Assembly: GCF_019352175.1 (NCBI RefSeq)
Contig: NZ_JACBYI010000001.1
Coordinates: forward strand, 62,001-126,000
Source of the DNA: Paenibacillus sp. S150
GTDB taxonomy: Bacteria; Bacillota; Bacilli; Paenibacillales; Paenibacillaceae
Length of the DNA stretch: 64,000 bases
Direction of reading: 5' to 3'
Shown here in pieces: positions 43,486 through 51,522 of this stretch. The notes beneath the pieces are model-generated. The model was not told where the DNA came from, searched no databases, and worked only from the letters and a program-made list of their open reading frames with translations. Positions within the stretch are counted from its first letter, which is position 1. Each line of letters opens with the position of its first letter. A program made the translations under genes and the position numbers.

Positions 43486-45372
43486 CTATGCCAGCCTTAT
43501 GACGATTTCCCTGCCGGTATTCGTGAGGACGGTTACCGTTTGCTCACCGAACGCAACATGCAAATTATGCTCAGGCGATTGCTTGAGAATCCCGGCGGCT
43601 TGTTCAGACAGGCGGCACTTGGCAGCATTTGACGGATAACCGTATACAGCCGATGCCAGCCAGTGTATTCCTGGCGCAAGTGACGCCGTCAGTGTCGGCA
43701 ATACCGTCCGGGGACGAAGCAGGTTCGTGTTGGCATTGGGCCGGACCAGCTCTGCCTTCACGTACCCCAGCAACCCCTTAATTCCGCTGGTTCCCCAAGC
43801 TGTAGTCACCGCAGCGCCTGCCATGCCGGCCAGCTGATCCGGCTCCGTTTCCCGGCCGAGTGCGAAGCCGCCTTCCGCAGCGTCCAATGCCCGGCCGGTC
43901 CCGATCCGGTGAATCCGGATATGCCAGGGCAGCCCGGCGACTATCCATGAACGGACCTCGACATCAGCCCAGGGCCTCCATACCGCACGGAGCACATTGT
44001 CCATGATTTCCGACTCCAGGTTCCGCCGTCTGACCCGGTACAGATTGTCTCCGCCCTCGCTCAGGGCAAGCATCGAATCATAGGCTCCTTGGGCTAAGCC
44101 CCATTCGGCGCGGGGCACACTAAACCCAAAGCCTGTCGAATACACGAACTTCTCGTACTTAGCCGAGGTATGGGTATGTTCATTGCTGTGCAAATGGCCG
44201 CTGTTGAAAGCCGCCACGTGACCGGAGCCGGGTTCGCGGACGATGACCAGATGCGCCGGCTGCTGGACCGTAATGGCAGGGATATCCGGCAGCGGCAGCT
44301 CGGCTTCCTTCCAGAATGGATGCTCCCCGCCGAAGGCCAGCGGCAGGAAGGTCTTCAAGGCCCAGTACGGAGATCCCGGAGCGTTGTAGTTCTCTGCCAT
44401 GACCAGATTCGGATAGGCATAGCCGATGGTCAGCACGCCATCTTCGTCAAAGATGGGCTGGCCGAACCACCAGCGCAGGTTGCGCAGCACCAGCCCTTTA
44501 ATGACTCCGGCAGGGAATCCCTCCACCCCGGCGTAGGCATAGGCGCTCCAGAAGGCCGACTGGGCGAAGCGGTAAGCGAGACTGCGCCCATAGGGCAGCG
44601 CAGAGCCGTCCGGGGCGAACCAGGCGATAAATCCGGCAGCGAACAGCCTGGCCCTTTCCTTGAACAGGTGGGAACGTTCCGGGTCTTCCCGCTCCATCAG
44701 CTTCGCGTACAGCAGCCCGTAATAGTGGATGGCGAAGGGCACGTAATAATCGCTGTGGCCGTCGATGCCGTCGCTGTACCAGCCATCCCCCAAATAGAAA
44801 TCGTCCATACGCCGCAAATTATTCTCCAGCTGCTCTGCATCGTAAGGAAGGCCCAGCCTGCGGAATCCGGCATTCACCAGCACGTTGAAGAACAGCCAGT
44901 TGCAGTCATAGCAGGGATGGAGGTTGATCTGATCCAGCCAGCGGTACAGATGCTCCTGCTCCTCCGGAGCGAGCGGGGTCCAGATGCGTTCCGGGATGGC
45001 AGCCAGGGCGAAGCCGAAAACCGCCATTTCCACCAGACGCTGGTCGTAATCCCCTGCTTCCCCCCAATATTCTGCATGGGAAGGATCGGTTCCATGCCGG
45101 ATGCCGTCCAGCACCAAGTCCCAGAGTCCGCTGTTCCCGCCTCCCATGAGCAGCGGCACCAATCCCCACAGCACCCGTGAGAAGCCTTCCATTTCCGCAA
45201 CCGCAGCGGGATAGCCGGCCCCGGTCTTCCCCGTCTTCAGCCGTGCTCCGCCCGGACTATACAGCGGACGGAGCGGAGCCGTAAGCTGCTCAAGGGCCAG
45301 CACCAGATCCTGCCGGGTCACAAGCGGATTGTCTTGAATCCGTGAAGCTGCGGCTTCATTCCCGCTATACAT
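43486..45372 (-). CDS. DUF2264 family protein (two-domain, putative glycosidase)
   Basis: The start at 45372 (MYSGNEAAASRIQD) follows GGGGAGGG by 7 nt and gives 628 aa, the usual full DUF2264 length; the longer frame is antisense noise over the upstream gene. The N-terminal part (about 20-370) is an (alpha/alpha) toroid with CNWLFFNVLVNAGF, GDGWYSDGIDGHSDYYVPFA and AWFAPDGSALPYGRSLAYRF. The C-terminal part (about 380-628) is a beta-sandwich containing NSGHLHSNEHTHTSAKYEKF. DUF2264 has, as far as I recall, been linked to a beta-glucuronidase family (GH154); I hold that loosely. No signal peptide. It is the last gene of an operon with GH88 and heparinase-like genes, fitting uronic acid chemistry. 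A shorter paralogue is at 48414-49559. Confidence 0.85.
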   Translation of the reverse strand: MYSGNEAAASRIQDNPLVTRQDLVLALEQLTAPLRPLYSPGGARLKTGKTGAGYPAAVAEMEGFSRVLWGLVPLLMGGGNSGLWDLVLDGIRHGTDPSHAEYWGEAGDYDQRLVEMAVFGFALAAIPERIWTPLAPEEQEHLYRWLDQINLHPCYDCNWLFFNVLVNAGFRRLGLPYDAEQLENNLRRMDDFYLGDGWYSDGIDGHSDYYVPFAIHYYGLLYAKLMEREDPERSHLFKERARLFAAGFIAWFAPDGSALPYGRSLAYRFAQSAFWSAYAYAGVEGFPAGVIKGLVLRNLRWWFGQPIFDEDGVLTIGYAYPNLVMAENYNAPGSPYWALKTFLPLAFGGEHPFWKEAELPLPDIPAITVQQPAHLVIVREPGSGHVAAFNSGHLHSNEHTHTSAKYEKFVYSTGFGFSVPRAEWGLAQGAYDSMLALSEGGDNLYRVRRRNLESEIMDNVLRAVWRPWADVEVRSWIVAGLPWHIRIHRIGTGRALDAAEGGFALGRETEPDQLAGMAGAAVTTAWGTSGIKGLLGYVKAELVRPNANTNLLRPRTVLPTLTASLAPGIHWLASAVYGYPSNAAKCRLSEQAAGILKQSPEHNLHVAFGEQTVTVLTNTGREIVIRLA

Positions 45373-45386
45373 CCTTATGCCCTCCC

Positions 45387-46523
45387 CTATTCCCAGTAGA
45401 AGGGGCCGGCTTCCTTCAATCGCGCCAAGCCCTCCACGTAGAAGAAATCTCCGTAAATCAGCGGAACATCCATATTCCGCTTCTCCGGGTAGTGGCTCGT
45501 GCCGTGCAGCAGCAGCCCTTCCTCCTCCGCATTCTCCCAGGTTCCATAATTCCGGTAAAGGGACTCCAGCATTTTTATGGCGCTGTTCCGGTATACATGG
45601 GACTCCGAAATGCCCACCTGGCCGGACAGGAGCAGCAGCCCGCTCGCCGCACAAGCACCGGCGGACGAATCCCGGAGGTCTCCGGCTCCGCCGGGCGCAC
45701 GGAAATCCCAATGCGGGACGTGATCCTCAGGCAGGCGGGTCAGGAAGAAATTCGCGACTTGCTGGGCCGCATGCAGGTAGTCCCGTTTGCCGGTATGATG
45801 ATAGGCCAGCGCCAAGCCGTAAACGGCCCAGGCTGTGCCGCGCGACCAGGCCGATTCCGGCGAATAGCCCTGTCCGCCAAGCTTCTCCGATACCCCGCCC
45901 GTTTCCGGGTCGAAATTGACGATATGATAGACCGAGCCATCCGGCCGGATGAAATGCTCCAGCACCGTGTCCATATGCGCCTCCGCGATATGGCGGTAGC
46001 GCGGATCGCCTGTCGCCCCGGAAGCCCAGAAGAGCAGGCTCGTATTCATGCAGCAATCGATAATCGCGATTCCGCTGTTGTTCTCGCCTTCACTCCAGGG
46101 ATTCCAGGCCCGGATATAGCGGCCTTTCAGATTGAAGCGGGCCGCCAGATAATTCGCCGCCTTAAGCGCCCTGATCCGCGAGGCTTCCGCCCCCGTCAGC
46201 TTATAGTTCGCTACGCTCGTGAGCAGCCACATGAAGCCCAGGTCATGATCCAGCTTCACATAGCCGTCGAGCACCTCATCAAGCCGCTGCTCGCATTGCC
46301 CGGCAACCGCCTTCAGGCTCTCGTCCCCGCTCTCCGCGTAGAACTGCCAGAGCATGCCGGGCCAGAAGCCGGCCGTCCACCAGTTCGGAGCCTCAAGCAC
46401 GTACCTGCCGCCCTGGCTGGCATGGGGGAACCCGGCGCCGATTCTGCGGCTGTTGCTTCTTGTCTTCTCCAGCGCCTTGCTCCAGGCCTCATCTACCCAC
46501 GTTTGTTTTGCTGTCATATTCAT
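45387..46523 (-). CDS. GH88 unsaturated glucuronyl hydrolase, locus IV
   Basis: A 378-aa protein. Catalytic Asp regions: LDHDLGFMWLLTSVANYKLT near residue 95 and IAIIDCCMNTSLLFWASGAT near 155. Also PESAWSRGTAWAVYGLALAY and LRDSSAGACAASGLLLLSGQ. It lacks a signal peptide, so it removes unsaturated uronic acid from imported lyase products in the cytoplasm. It is clearly divergent from the other GH88 in the window (28312-29472), so a different substrate is likely. It lies between the heparinase-like and DUF2264 genes. Confidence 0.93.
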   Translation of the reverse strand: MNMTAKQTWVDEAWSKALEKTRSNSRRIGAGFPHASQGGRYVLEAPNWWTAGFWPGMLWQFYAESGDESLKAVAGQCEQRLDEVLDGYVKLDHDLGFMWLLTSVANYKLTGAEASRIRALKAANYLAARFNLKGRYIRAWNPWSEGENNSGIAIIDCCMNTSLLFWASGATGDPRYRHIAEAHMDTVLEHFIRPDGSVYHIVNFDPETGGVSEKLGGQGYSPESAWSRGTAWAVYGLALAYHHTGKRDYLHAAQQVANFFLTRLPEDHVPHWDFRAPGGAGDLRDSSAGACAASGLLLLSGQVGISESHVYRNSAIKMLESLYRNYGTWENAEEEGLLLHGTSHYPEKRNMDVPLIYGDFFYVEGLARLKEAGPFYWE

Positions 46524-46561
46524 CTCAGCACTCCGCCTTTGTAAGAATTTGTGTCTGTCCT

Positions 46562-48373
46562 CTATAAAAATTGAAAAGTAAAAGCGAACCGGCCCCCGCT
46601 GCCGGGCTGAAGGGCATGAAAGTCCAGACTGTGCCAGACCTGCTCCCGGCCAAAATGATCCCGGTACAGATGTGGAGTGATCTCCGGCTCTACCGCCCCG
46701 GAATCATAAGACACCTCGGCTCCGCCGCCTGCACTTCCCGGCAGCAGCACAGCACCGGGACGGAGAATCTCCGGCTTGCGCCAGGTGACAAACCGTTCGG
46801 TCCAGCTCGCCGGTATCCCCCCGTACCGGTATTCATCCCATAGTTCCAGGCGGGGGTGCCGCTCTTTGCGCCAGACGAACGAGCGAATGAGCGACTTGAG
46901 CCCCGCTGTCCGGTAGGCCAGCGTAAGGTCCAGGGTCAGTTCATCCGTATCCCCCGCTGAGGCGTGCAGCACCGCGGAGCTGAACTGCCGCCCCGCCGAT
47001 TGATTCAGGCCGTCAATGACCGGCACCGAATGTCCCTGCGAGCCGTTGCAGTCATACCGGTACCGGCCTGCGCCGAAATAACCGGCCGTGTATTCTCCGC
47101 TGCCGAGATCGGCCAGGAAGACCTCTCCCCGGCCGGTCAATATGAACTGTCCCAGATCGTTATGGTTATGCGGCTCGGCATTGTGGCCGCCTTTGGCGGC
47201 GAACCCGAACGTGCCCGCCCCGGACACATGCCGCGACAGAAGCCAGGCGGCATCGGGAAGATAGCTGCTGGCAGCGGGCCAAGCCGCCTGCTCTGTGCCG
47301 GGCTTCGCCCAGAGCAGATTCCGCACAGCAGGAGCAAACCGGCTGCAGTGATCCTCCGTGTACGGGGCACGGAGTGCAGACGGGGGCCGCTCAACCTCCC
47401 CGGGGCAGACCTCCGCCAGATAATGGGATAAGCCCATATGCACATATCCCCGGGGCAGCGAATCCGAGAAATTGGCGGCAAGGCCGCCATCGATGAAGCA
47501 TTTCTGCTGGAACCGGGCAATCTGCCGCACCTTCTCATTGCTGAACGCATCCAGCTTCCCCCCGCTCCGGGAACGGAGCAAGTCACTGTAATAGGTAAAA
47601 TAGCCAAAGCCGTAGTTCCAGTAGCCAAGACCCTCCAGGCAGGCTCCGTCTTCTCCGAAGCCCTCCAGATAACAGCGCATACTCCGTTCTGTCCTGTATA
47701 GAATTTCCGTCAGGCTCACGGGATCGTCCACAGACAGCAAGGCAGCTGCACCGATTGAGCCTGCACAGACAGCCGCCCAGTTATGCCGGGCAGTCTCCCA
47801 TTCGTAAGGACCCTTTTCCAAAAAAGGCCGGAACAGCCTGCGCTCCGCCTCCTGCCGTATCCGCGAGCGAAGCCGCGGCGGGAGACGTTCACCCAGCAGC
47901 AGTGAAATCTCGCTCAGCGCAAACCCGGTTTCGGAAGAGAACAGATCAATATAACGGTCAATATCGGCGGCCTGATGCTCCGGAGGCAAATGGGCAGGCA
48001 GGCACCAGGTGTACTCTTCACAGACCGCCCATAGCATTTCCTCCAGCTTCTCCAGAGGCTGGCAATCCCCCGGCTCCAGCAAGGCCAGAAACACATACGT
48101 GTTCAGCCGCCTTCTCCGCTCAAAATAGACCCGTTCATACTCAAGTCTCGAACCCGTGCGGGCAAACAGGGAAAACAGCCCTTCAGACAGCTCCGGTACA
48201 GCCTGCCCGTCCAGTCTTTGCCCCTCTGCACGGATTTCGCCGATGTCCGGTTTTAAATGCCCGGACGATGACGCCCTGGTCCAAAAAGCCGCCGAATCTC
48301 CATCCGGGTAATACAGGTATGAGCCAGCGGGCTTCATTTCCCTCACTATTGCAAGTAGCTCCTGTTTCGTCAT
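46562..48373 (-). CDS. Heparinase II/III family protein (putative polysaccharide/oligosaccharide lyase)
   Basis: A 603-aa protein. The N-terminal (alpha/alpha) toroid (about 90-330) includes WETARHNWAAVCAGSIGAAA and CLEGLGYWNYGFGYFTYYSD, which hold the Asn and Tyr residues typical of hep II/III lyases. The C-terminal beta-sheet domain starts with GTFGFAAKGGHNAEPHNHND and LGQFILTGRGEVFLADLGSG, the strongly conserved His-containing core. Such enzymes beta-eliminate uronic acid polysaccharides. There is no signal peptide, so it would act on imported oligosaccharides, its product being a substrate for the downstream GH88. AGGAGAGG precedes the start. Confidence 0.9.
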   Translation of the reverse strand: MTKQELLAIVREMKPAGSYLYYPDGDSAAFWTRASSSGHLKPDIGEIRAEGQRLDGQAVPELSEGLFSLFARTGSRLEYERVYFERRRRLNTYVFLALLEPGDCQPLEKLEEMLWAVCEEYTWCLPAHLPPEHQAADIDRYIDLFSSETGFALSEISLLLGERLPPRLRSRIRQEAERRLFRPFLEKGPYEWETARHNWAAVCAGSIGAAALLSVDDPVSLTEILYRTERSMRCYLEGFGEDGACLEGLGYWNYGFGYFTYYSDLLRSRSGGKLDAFSNEKVRQIARFQQKCFIDGGLAANFSDSLPRGYVHMGLSHYLAEVCPGEVERPPSALRAPYTEDHCSRFAPAVRNLLWAKPGTEQAAWPAASSYLPDAAWLLSRHVSGAGTFGFAAKGGHNAEPHNHNDLGQFILTGRGEVFLADLGSGEYTAGYFGAGRYRYDCNGSQGHSVPVIDGLNQSAGRQFSSAVLHASAGDTDELTLDLTLAYRTAGLKSLIRSFVWRKERHPRLELWDEYRYGGIPASWTERFVTWRKPEILRPGAVLLPGSAGGGAEVSYDSGAVEPEITPHLYRDHFGREQVWHSLDFHALQPGSGGRFAFTFQFL

Positions 48374-48413
48374 GCATTCCTCTCCTATCGGCCAGCCGGA
48401 GCATGGGACCAGC

Positions 48414-49559
48414 CTAATGTCCTAAGGCATGATCCCTCATCACATTGTCACCGGCCGCAATTCTTTGCGAAGTCCATTTCAAGTCTTCTCCGGCCCAAAA
48501 AGGATCGGAAGGAGGCAGCCCAAGCGGCAGAAATACGGCGCTGCACAAATAGAGGCTGCCCGTATTGATATAGCCTTCCGCAAGCTCCGGCTGGCAGCCG
48601 TACACCCCCGGCCGCAGCCAACCGTCCTTATCGAAATTGCCGGGAAACCCCATAGTCCGTGTGATTACAGCTGTCAGGGCGCAGCGTACCTGTGCGGAAG
48701 GAAGCGATTCCTCCAGAAAATGCTGAAGCGCCGCCTGCGACAGCAGCTGAAAAGCGCCAAACCGGTACACGATGGAGCGTCCGGTGAACGGATAAGTTCC
48801 GTCCGGCGCAATCATCCGTTCCAGCACGGTTGCGTACCTCCGGGCCCTCTCCACAATCACCGGCCTCCATGCTGCGTATTGCTCCGACTCCTGGGCAAAG
48901 AGTGTTATTACATCAACCAGCATCGGCTGGATGACATAGCTGTTGTAATAATCCCAGTGAAACTCCTTGCCGTCCCCGTAAACACCGTCTCCCTTGTACC
49001 AGTCCATGAACATATGGACCGCGTACCCGACGCGCATCCGGTCATATTCGGGTTCCCCGAGAATATACAAAGCCGCTTCGACCATTGCGCTGAACAGCAG
49101 CCAGTTGCTGCCGCCGGGCGCAGTCCGGCGCGTCTGCTTCAGCGCAGTGATTACATTGCCTTTGACCCGCTCACTCAGCCGCCCGGCAAGCTGCTTCGGC
49201 GCACGCACCAGCGCATGGGCCAGAAATGCCGCATCGACCAGCGGCTGGCCTTCGGTCTTGAAATCCATATAGTCGGGCGAAGCCGGATCGGCAGCGGCAG
49301 CGATGGCTTCCCGCATCAGCCCGGCATAGCGGGCTCTAAGCTGCTCTTCTTCACCTTCCAGCCCCTCCAGCTCCAGCCACGGGGCCATTCCGCAGGCCAG
49401 TCTGGCAAAGGCTTCCAGATGGGCAAACCCGCTCCGGTCGCGGTGAAACTCCACAGGCAGCCGTTCTTTCAATTTTCTCCGGCTGAGTGCATCCAGTACC
49501 GGATGTCCAATCAGCAGCAAGGTATCCAGCCAATACTTACGCTGTTCCGCAACGTTCAT
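48414..49559 (-). CDS. DUF2264 family protein, short form (N-terminal domain only)
   Basis: A 381-aa protein related to the toroid domain of the 628-aa DUF2264 protein in the same operon. Blocks are GSNWLLFSAMVEAALYILGE, GDGVYGDGKEFHWDYYNSYV and GTYPFTGRSIVYRFGAFQLL. The C-terminal beta-sandwich of the longer relative is missing, yet no frameshift was found nearby, so the short form is probably genuine. First gene of the locus IV minus operon, facing the AraC regulator. The ribosome site is weak (AAAGGA, 14 nt upstream). No signal peptide. Function unknown; a glycosidase role on uronic-acid-linked rhamnose or similar is only a guess. Confidence 0.85.
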   Translation of the reverse strand: MNVAEQRKYWLDTLLLIGHPVLDALSRRKLKERLPVEFHRDRSGFAHLEAFARLACGMAPWLELEGLEGEEEQLRARYAGLMREAIAAAADPASPDYMDFKTEGQPLVDAAFLAHALVRAPKQLAGRLSERVKGNVITALKQTRRTAPGGSNWLLFSAMVEAALYILGEPEYDRMRVGYAVHMFMDWYKGDGVYGDGKEFHWDYYNSYVIQPMLVDVITLFAQESEQYAAWRPVIVERARRYATVLERMIAPDGTYPFTGRSIVYRFGAFQLLSQAALQHFLEESLPSAQVRCALTAVITRTMGFPGNFDKDGWLRPGVYGCQPELAEGYINTGSLYLCSAVFLPLGLPPSDPFWAGEDLKWTSQRIAAGDNVMRDHALGH

Positions 49560-49670
49560 CTCTCATTTCGTCCTTTCGTTTACGCCTGTCCGGCACCAGG
49601 CCTGACTCCCCTGAACTGCCGTATACTTGCTTGATTGCGCAATCCTCTTCTATAGTTTACTGTTATATTA

Positions 49671-49720
49671 TTGCAATGTCTTTGCGATTAATGATGATTT
49701 ATTGCGTTTATTGCGACGAA
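49671..49720. promoter_or_regulatory. Repeated TTGCG motifs in the AraC/locus IV intergenic region
   Basis: Within about 50 bp between the divergent genes lie ATTGCAAT, TTTGCGAT, ATTGCGTT and ATTGCGAC. Closely spaced direct repeats of this kind commonly bind AraC-type activators. The match to a specific regulator is inferred from position only. Confidence 0.4.
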
Positions 49721-49734
49721 TCTGAAGGGTGGCG

Positions 49735-50589
49735 ATGGGTATCAAGCATGCCCAATATTATCAAGTGTTCGATGGCGATATTCTGGCGGGTATCGGCAAT
49801 TCGCCGATCTCCCCCACCAGAGATTTTCATATCCATGACCACTACGAAATCTTCCTGTTCCTGGGCGGCAAGGTGAACGGATTCGTGGACCAGTACAGCT
49901 ATCCTCTGCAACGGGGCGATGTACTCCTGTTCAACAGCCATGAGATTCATAAAATCATCAACCTGTCCCCGGAGCCTTACGAACGGTTAACGATTCATTT
50001 CAGAGCCCCGCTGGTGTACCCCTTCTGCACCGCAGGCACCAATCTGCTCGCCTGCTTCCAGAACCGCCGGCCCGGAGAACATAACCTTGCGCAAATGGGG
50101 GAACCGATGCTTACAGCGTATATGGAGCTGTCCGCACGCCTGATCGATGCGCTTAAGCACCCGAAATACGGCAGCGAGGTTCTGGCCCTGACGTATCTGA
50201 TCCAGATTCTGGTGCTCGTTAATGAGCTGTACAGCCGTACCCGTTCCTCCGTGCCCAGCATTATTTCCTCACACATCGAATCAGCCATGAGCTACATCGA
50301 CAACCATCTGCATCTGAGTCTGCCGCTGGAGCAGATTGCCGGGGAGCTGAATGTCGATAAATATTATCTCAGCCATATGTTCAAGCAGCAGACAGGCGGA
50401 ACAATCTACCGGTACGTCCTGCTGAAAAAAATCGCACTCGCCAAGCAGCTCTTATCCGCCGGAACCTCCGTATCCGATACCTGCTATCTGTCCGGCTTCA
50501 ACGATTACGCCAATTTCATCCGCACCTTCAAGAACATCACGGGCCTCCCGCCCGGAAAATACGGCAGGCAAACGGAGAAAAAAGGCTGA
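49735..50589 (+). CDS. AraC-family transcriptional regulator with cupin sensor domain
   Basis: A 284-aa protein; GAAGG lies 6 nt before ATG 49735, and an upstream GTG at 49729 is possible. The N-terminal cupin (about 10-110) shows HIHDHYEIFLFLGGKVNGFV and YPLQRGDVLLFNSHEIHKII. The C-terminal AraC domain (about 185-280) has EQIAGELNVDKYYLSHMFKQ and DTCYLSGFNDYANFIRTFKN. Proteins of this layout are usually activated by a sugar bound in the cupin barrel. It is divergent from the locus IV operon and is the obvious candidate to control it. Unlike loci I, II, III and V, no transporter is linked here. Confidence 0.92.
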   Translation: MGIKHAQYYQVFDGDILAGIGNSPISPTRDFHIHDHYEIFLFLGGKVNGFVDQYSYPLQRGDVLLFNSHEIHKIINLSPEPYERLTIHFRAPLVYPFCTAGTNLLACFQNRRPGEHNLAQMGEPMLTAYMELSARLIDALKHPKYGSEVLALTYLIQILVLVNELYSRTRSSVPSIISSHIESAMSYIDNHLHLSLPLEQIAGELNVDKYYLSHMFKQQTGGTIYRYVLLKKIALAKQLLSAGTSVSDTCYLSGFNDYANFIRTFKNITGLPPGKYGRQTEKKG

Positions 50590-50615
50590 ATCCATTGAAC
50601 TTGTTAGTAAAATAA

Positions 50616-50683
50616 CCCCACAAAGCGGGGCCTTGGCTTCGATGATGACTCAGGTACTTTGCGGGGACCCCAAAACATATAAA
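50616..50683. repeat. Interspersed repeat R1, copy 2
   Basis: It matches 23815-23873 over about 59 positions and has in addition an intact inverted pair, CCCCACAAAG (50616-50625) and CTTTGCGGGG (50657-50666). The element can therefore fold into a stem-loop. It immediately follows the AraC gene. Confidence 0.85.
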
Positions 50684-50689
50684 TTCCTA

Positions 50690-51448
50690 TCTTTTGAGAA
50701 GAAACGGCTTCGCCGGCCTCTGAAAGAGGCGGCACCCGTTTCTCCAAAAATAGAAGGATAATTGATAGTGTGAAACATATAAATTCTTTCAAGAAAGACG
50801 CCTATCTGCGCCCTATAATAAGAATGCTGCCATTTCAGTGGGGAGGAGAAGAATCATTTCGCGCTGATTCCACCGTCCAGCCGGCTTCGCGCGAAATCAA
50901 AGGCACTTCTGCCTTTGATACTCTCTGCCTGCCCGCTGCGGACAACGCAATCGCGCAGTTTGCTTGGCCGAAATCCCGATCCATTCTTTCATATACAGCA
51001 CAGCCGTGAAATAACGGATAAGCTTCGATTCCCCCAAAATATATAAATTCTTATCTTTCAAGTGGAAACGGCTTCGCCGGCCTTATAAAGACGGTATCCG
51101 TTTCAGCGAGAAAGATAAGGCTAATGTATAGCGTGCAACATATAAATTATTATCTTTGAACAAACCGGCTATGCCGTCCTTCACTGGGCAGCGCAGCTGT
51201 TTGGGATTTCAGGGGCAAGGCTGCCTGCTGAAACCCGGAAGGAAATTCACCCAAGTGGAAAAAGTGAACTTCCTTCTCCCCACATCTCCTTTTTCGCAAG
51301 CGTTAGTGGGAAAAAGGATACCTGAATCATCCGATTCTCCCCCTTTCAGGGGAATACGCCAAAATCAAGTTTACTTTTTCCCGCTATTCCCTCTGCCGCA
51401 AGCTTTTTAGTCCATTTAGGTTTACTTTTTCCACTTCACTTCATTCCA
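50690..51448. repeat. Composite intergenic repeat block C
   Basis: This noncoding stretch between the convergent AraC and GH59-type genes contains two copies of the AAACGGCTTCGCCGGCCT hairpin unit with AAACATATAAATT tails (about 50698-50790 and 51060-51150). Next is one AACCGGCTATGCCGTCC to GCGCAGCTGTTT hairpin (51163-51206). Then there are four 23-bp motifs: 51252 and 51303 forward, 51366 and 51416 reverse. The last 200 bp align closely with the end of block B. Confidence 0.8.
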
Positions 51449-51522
51449 CTTTACCTCCCTGCCCCGGTAGTGATCCCGGCAGTCCGCTGACAACGCAGCC
51501 TGCCAGGTCCAGTGAATCAGCC

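Noticed and set aside
45342..46544. 400-codon plus-strand frame over the GH88 gene of locus IV
   Set aside because: Antisense shadow of a GH88 gene with catalytic motifs; no supporting features.
48429..49634. 401-codon plus-strand frame over the short DUF2264 gene
   Set aside because: It is antisense to a gene with recognisable family blocks; no start signal or domain is present.
50770..51410. Short plus-strand frames (79 and 84 codons) within block C
   Set aside because: They consist of translated repeat modules, lack ribosome sites and would not be conserved in blocks A and B.
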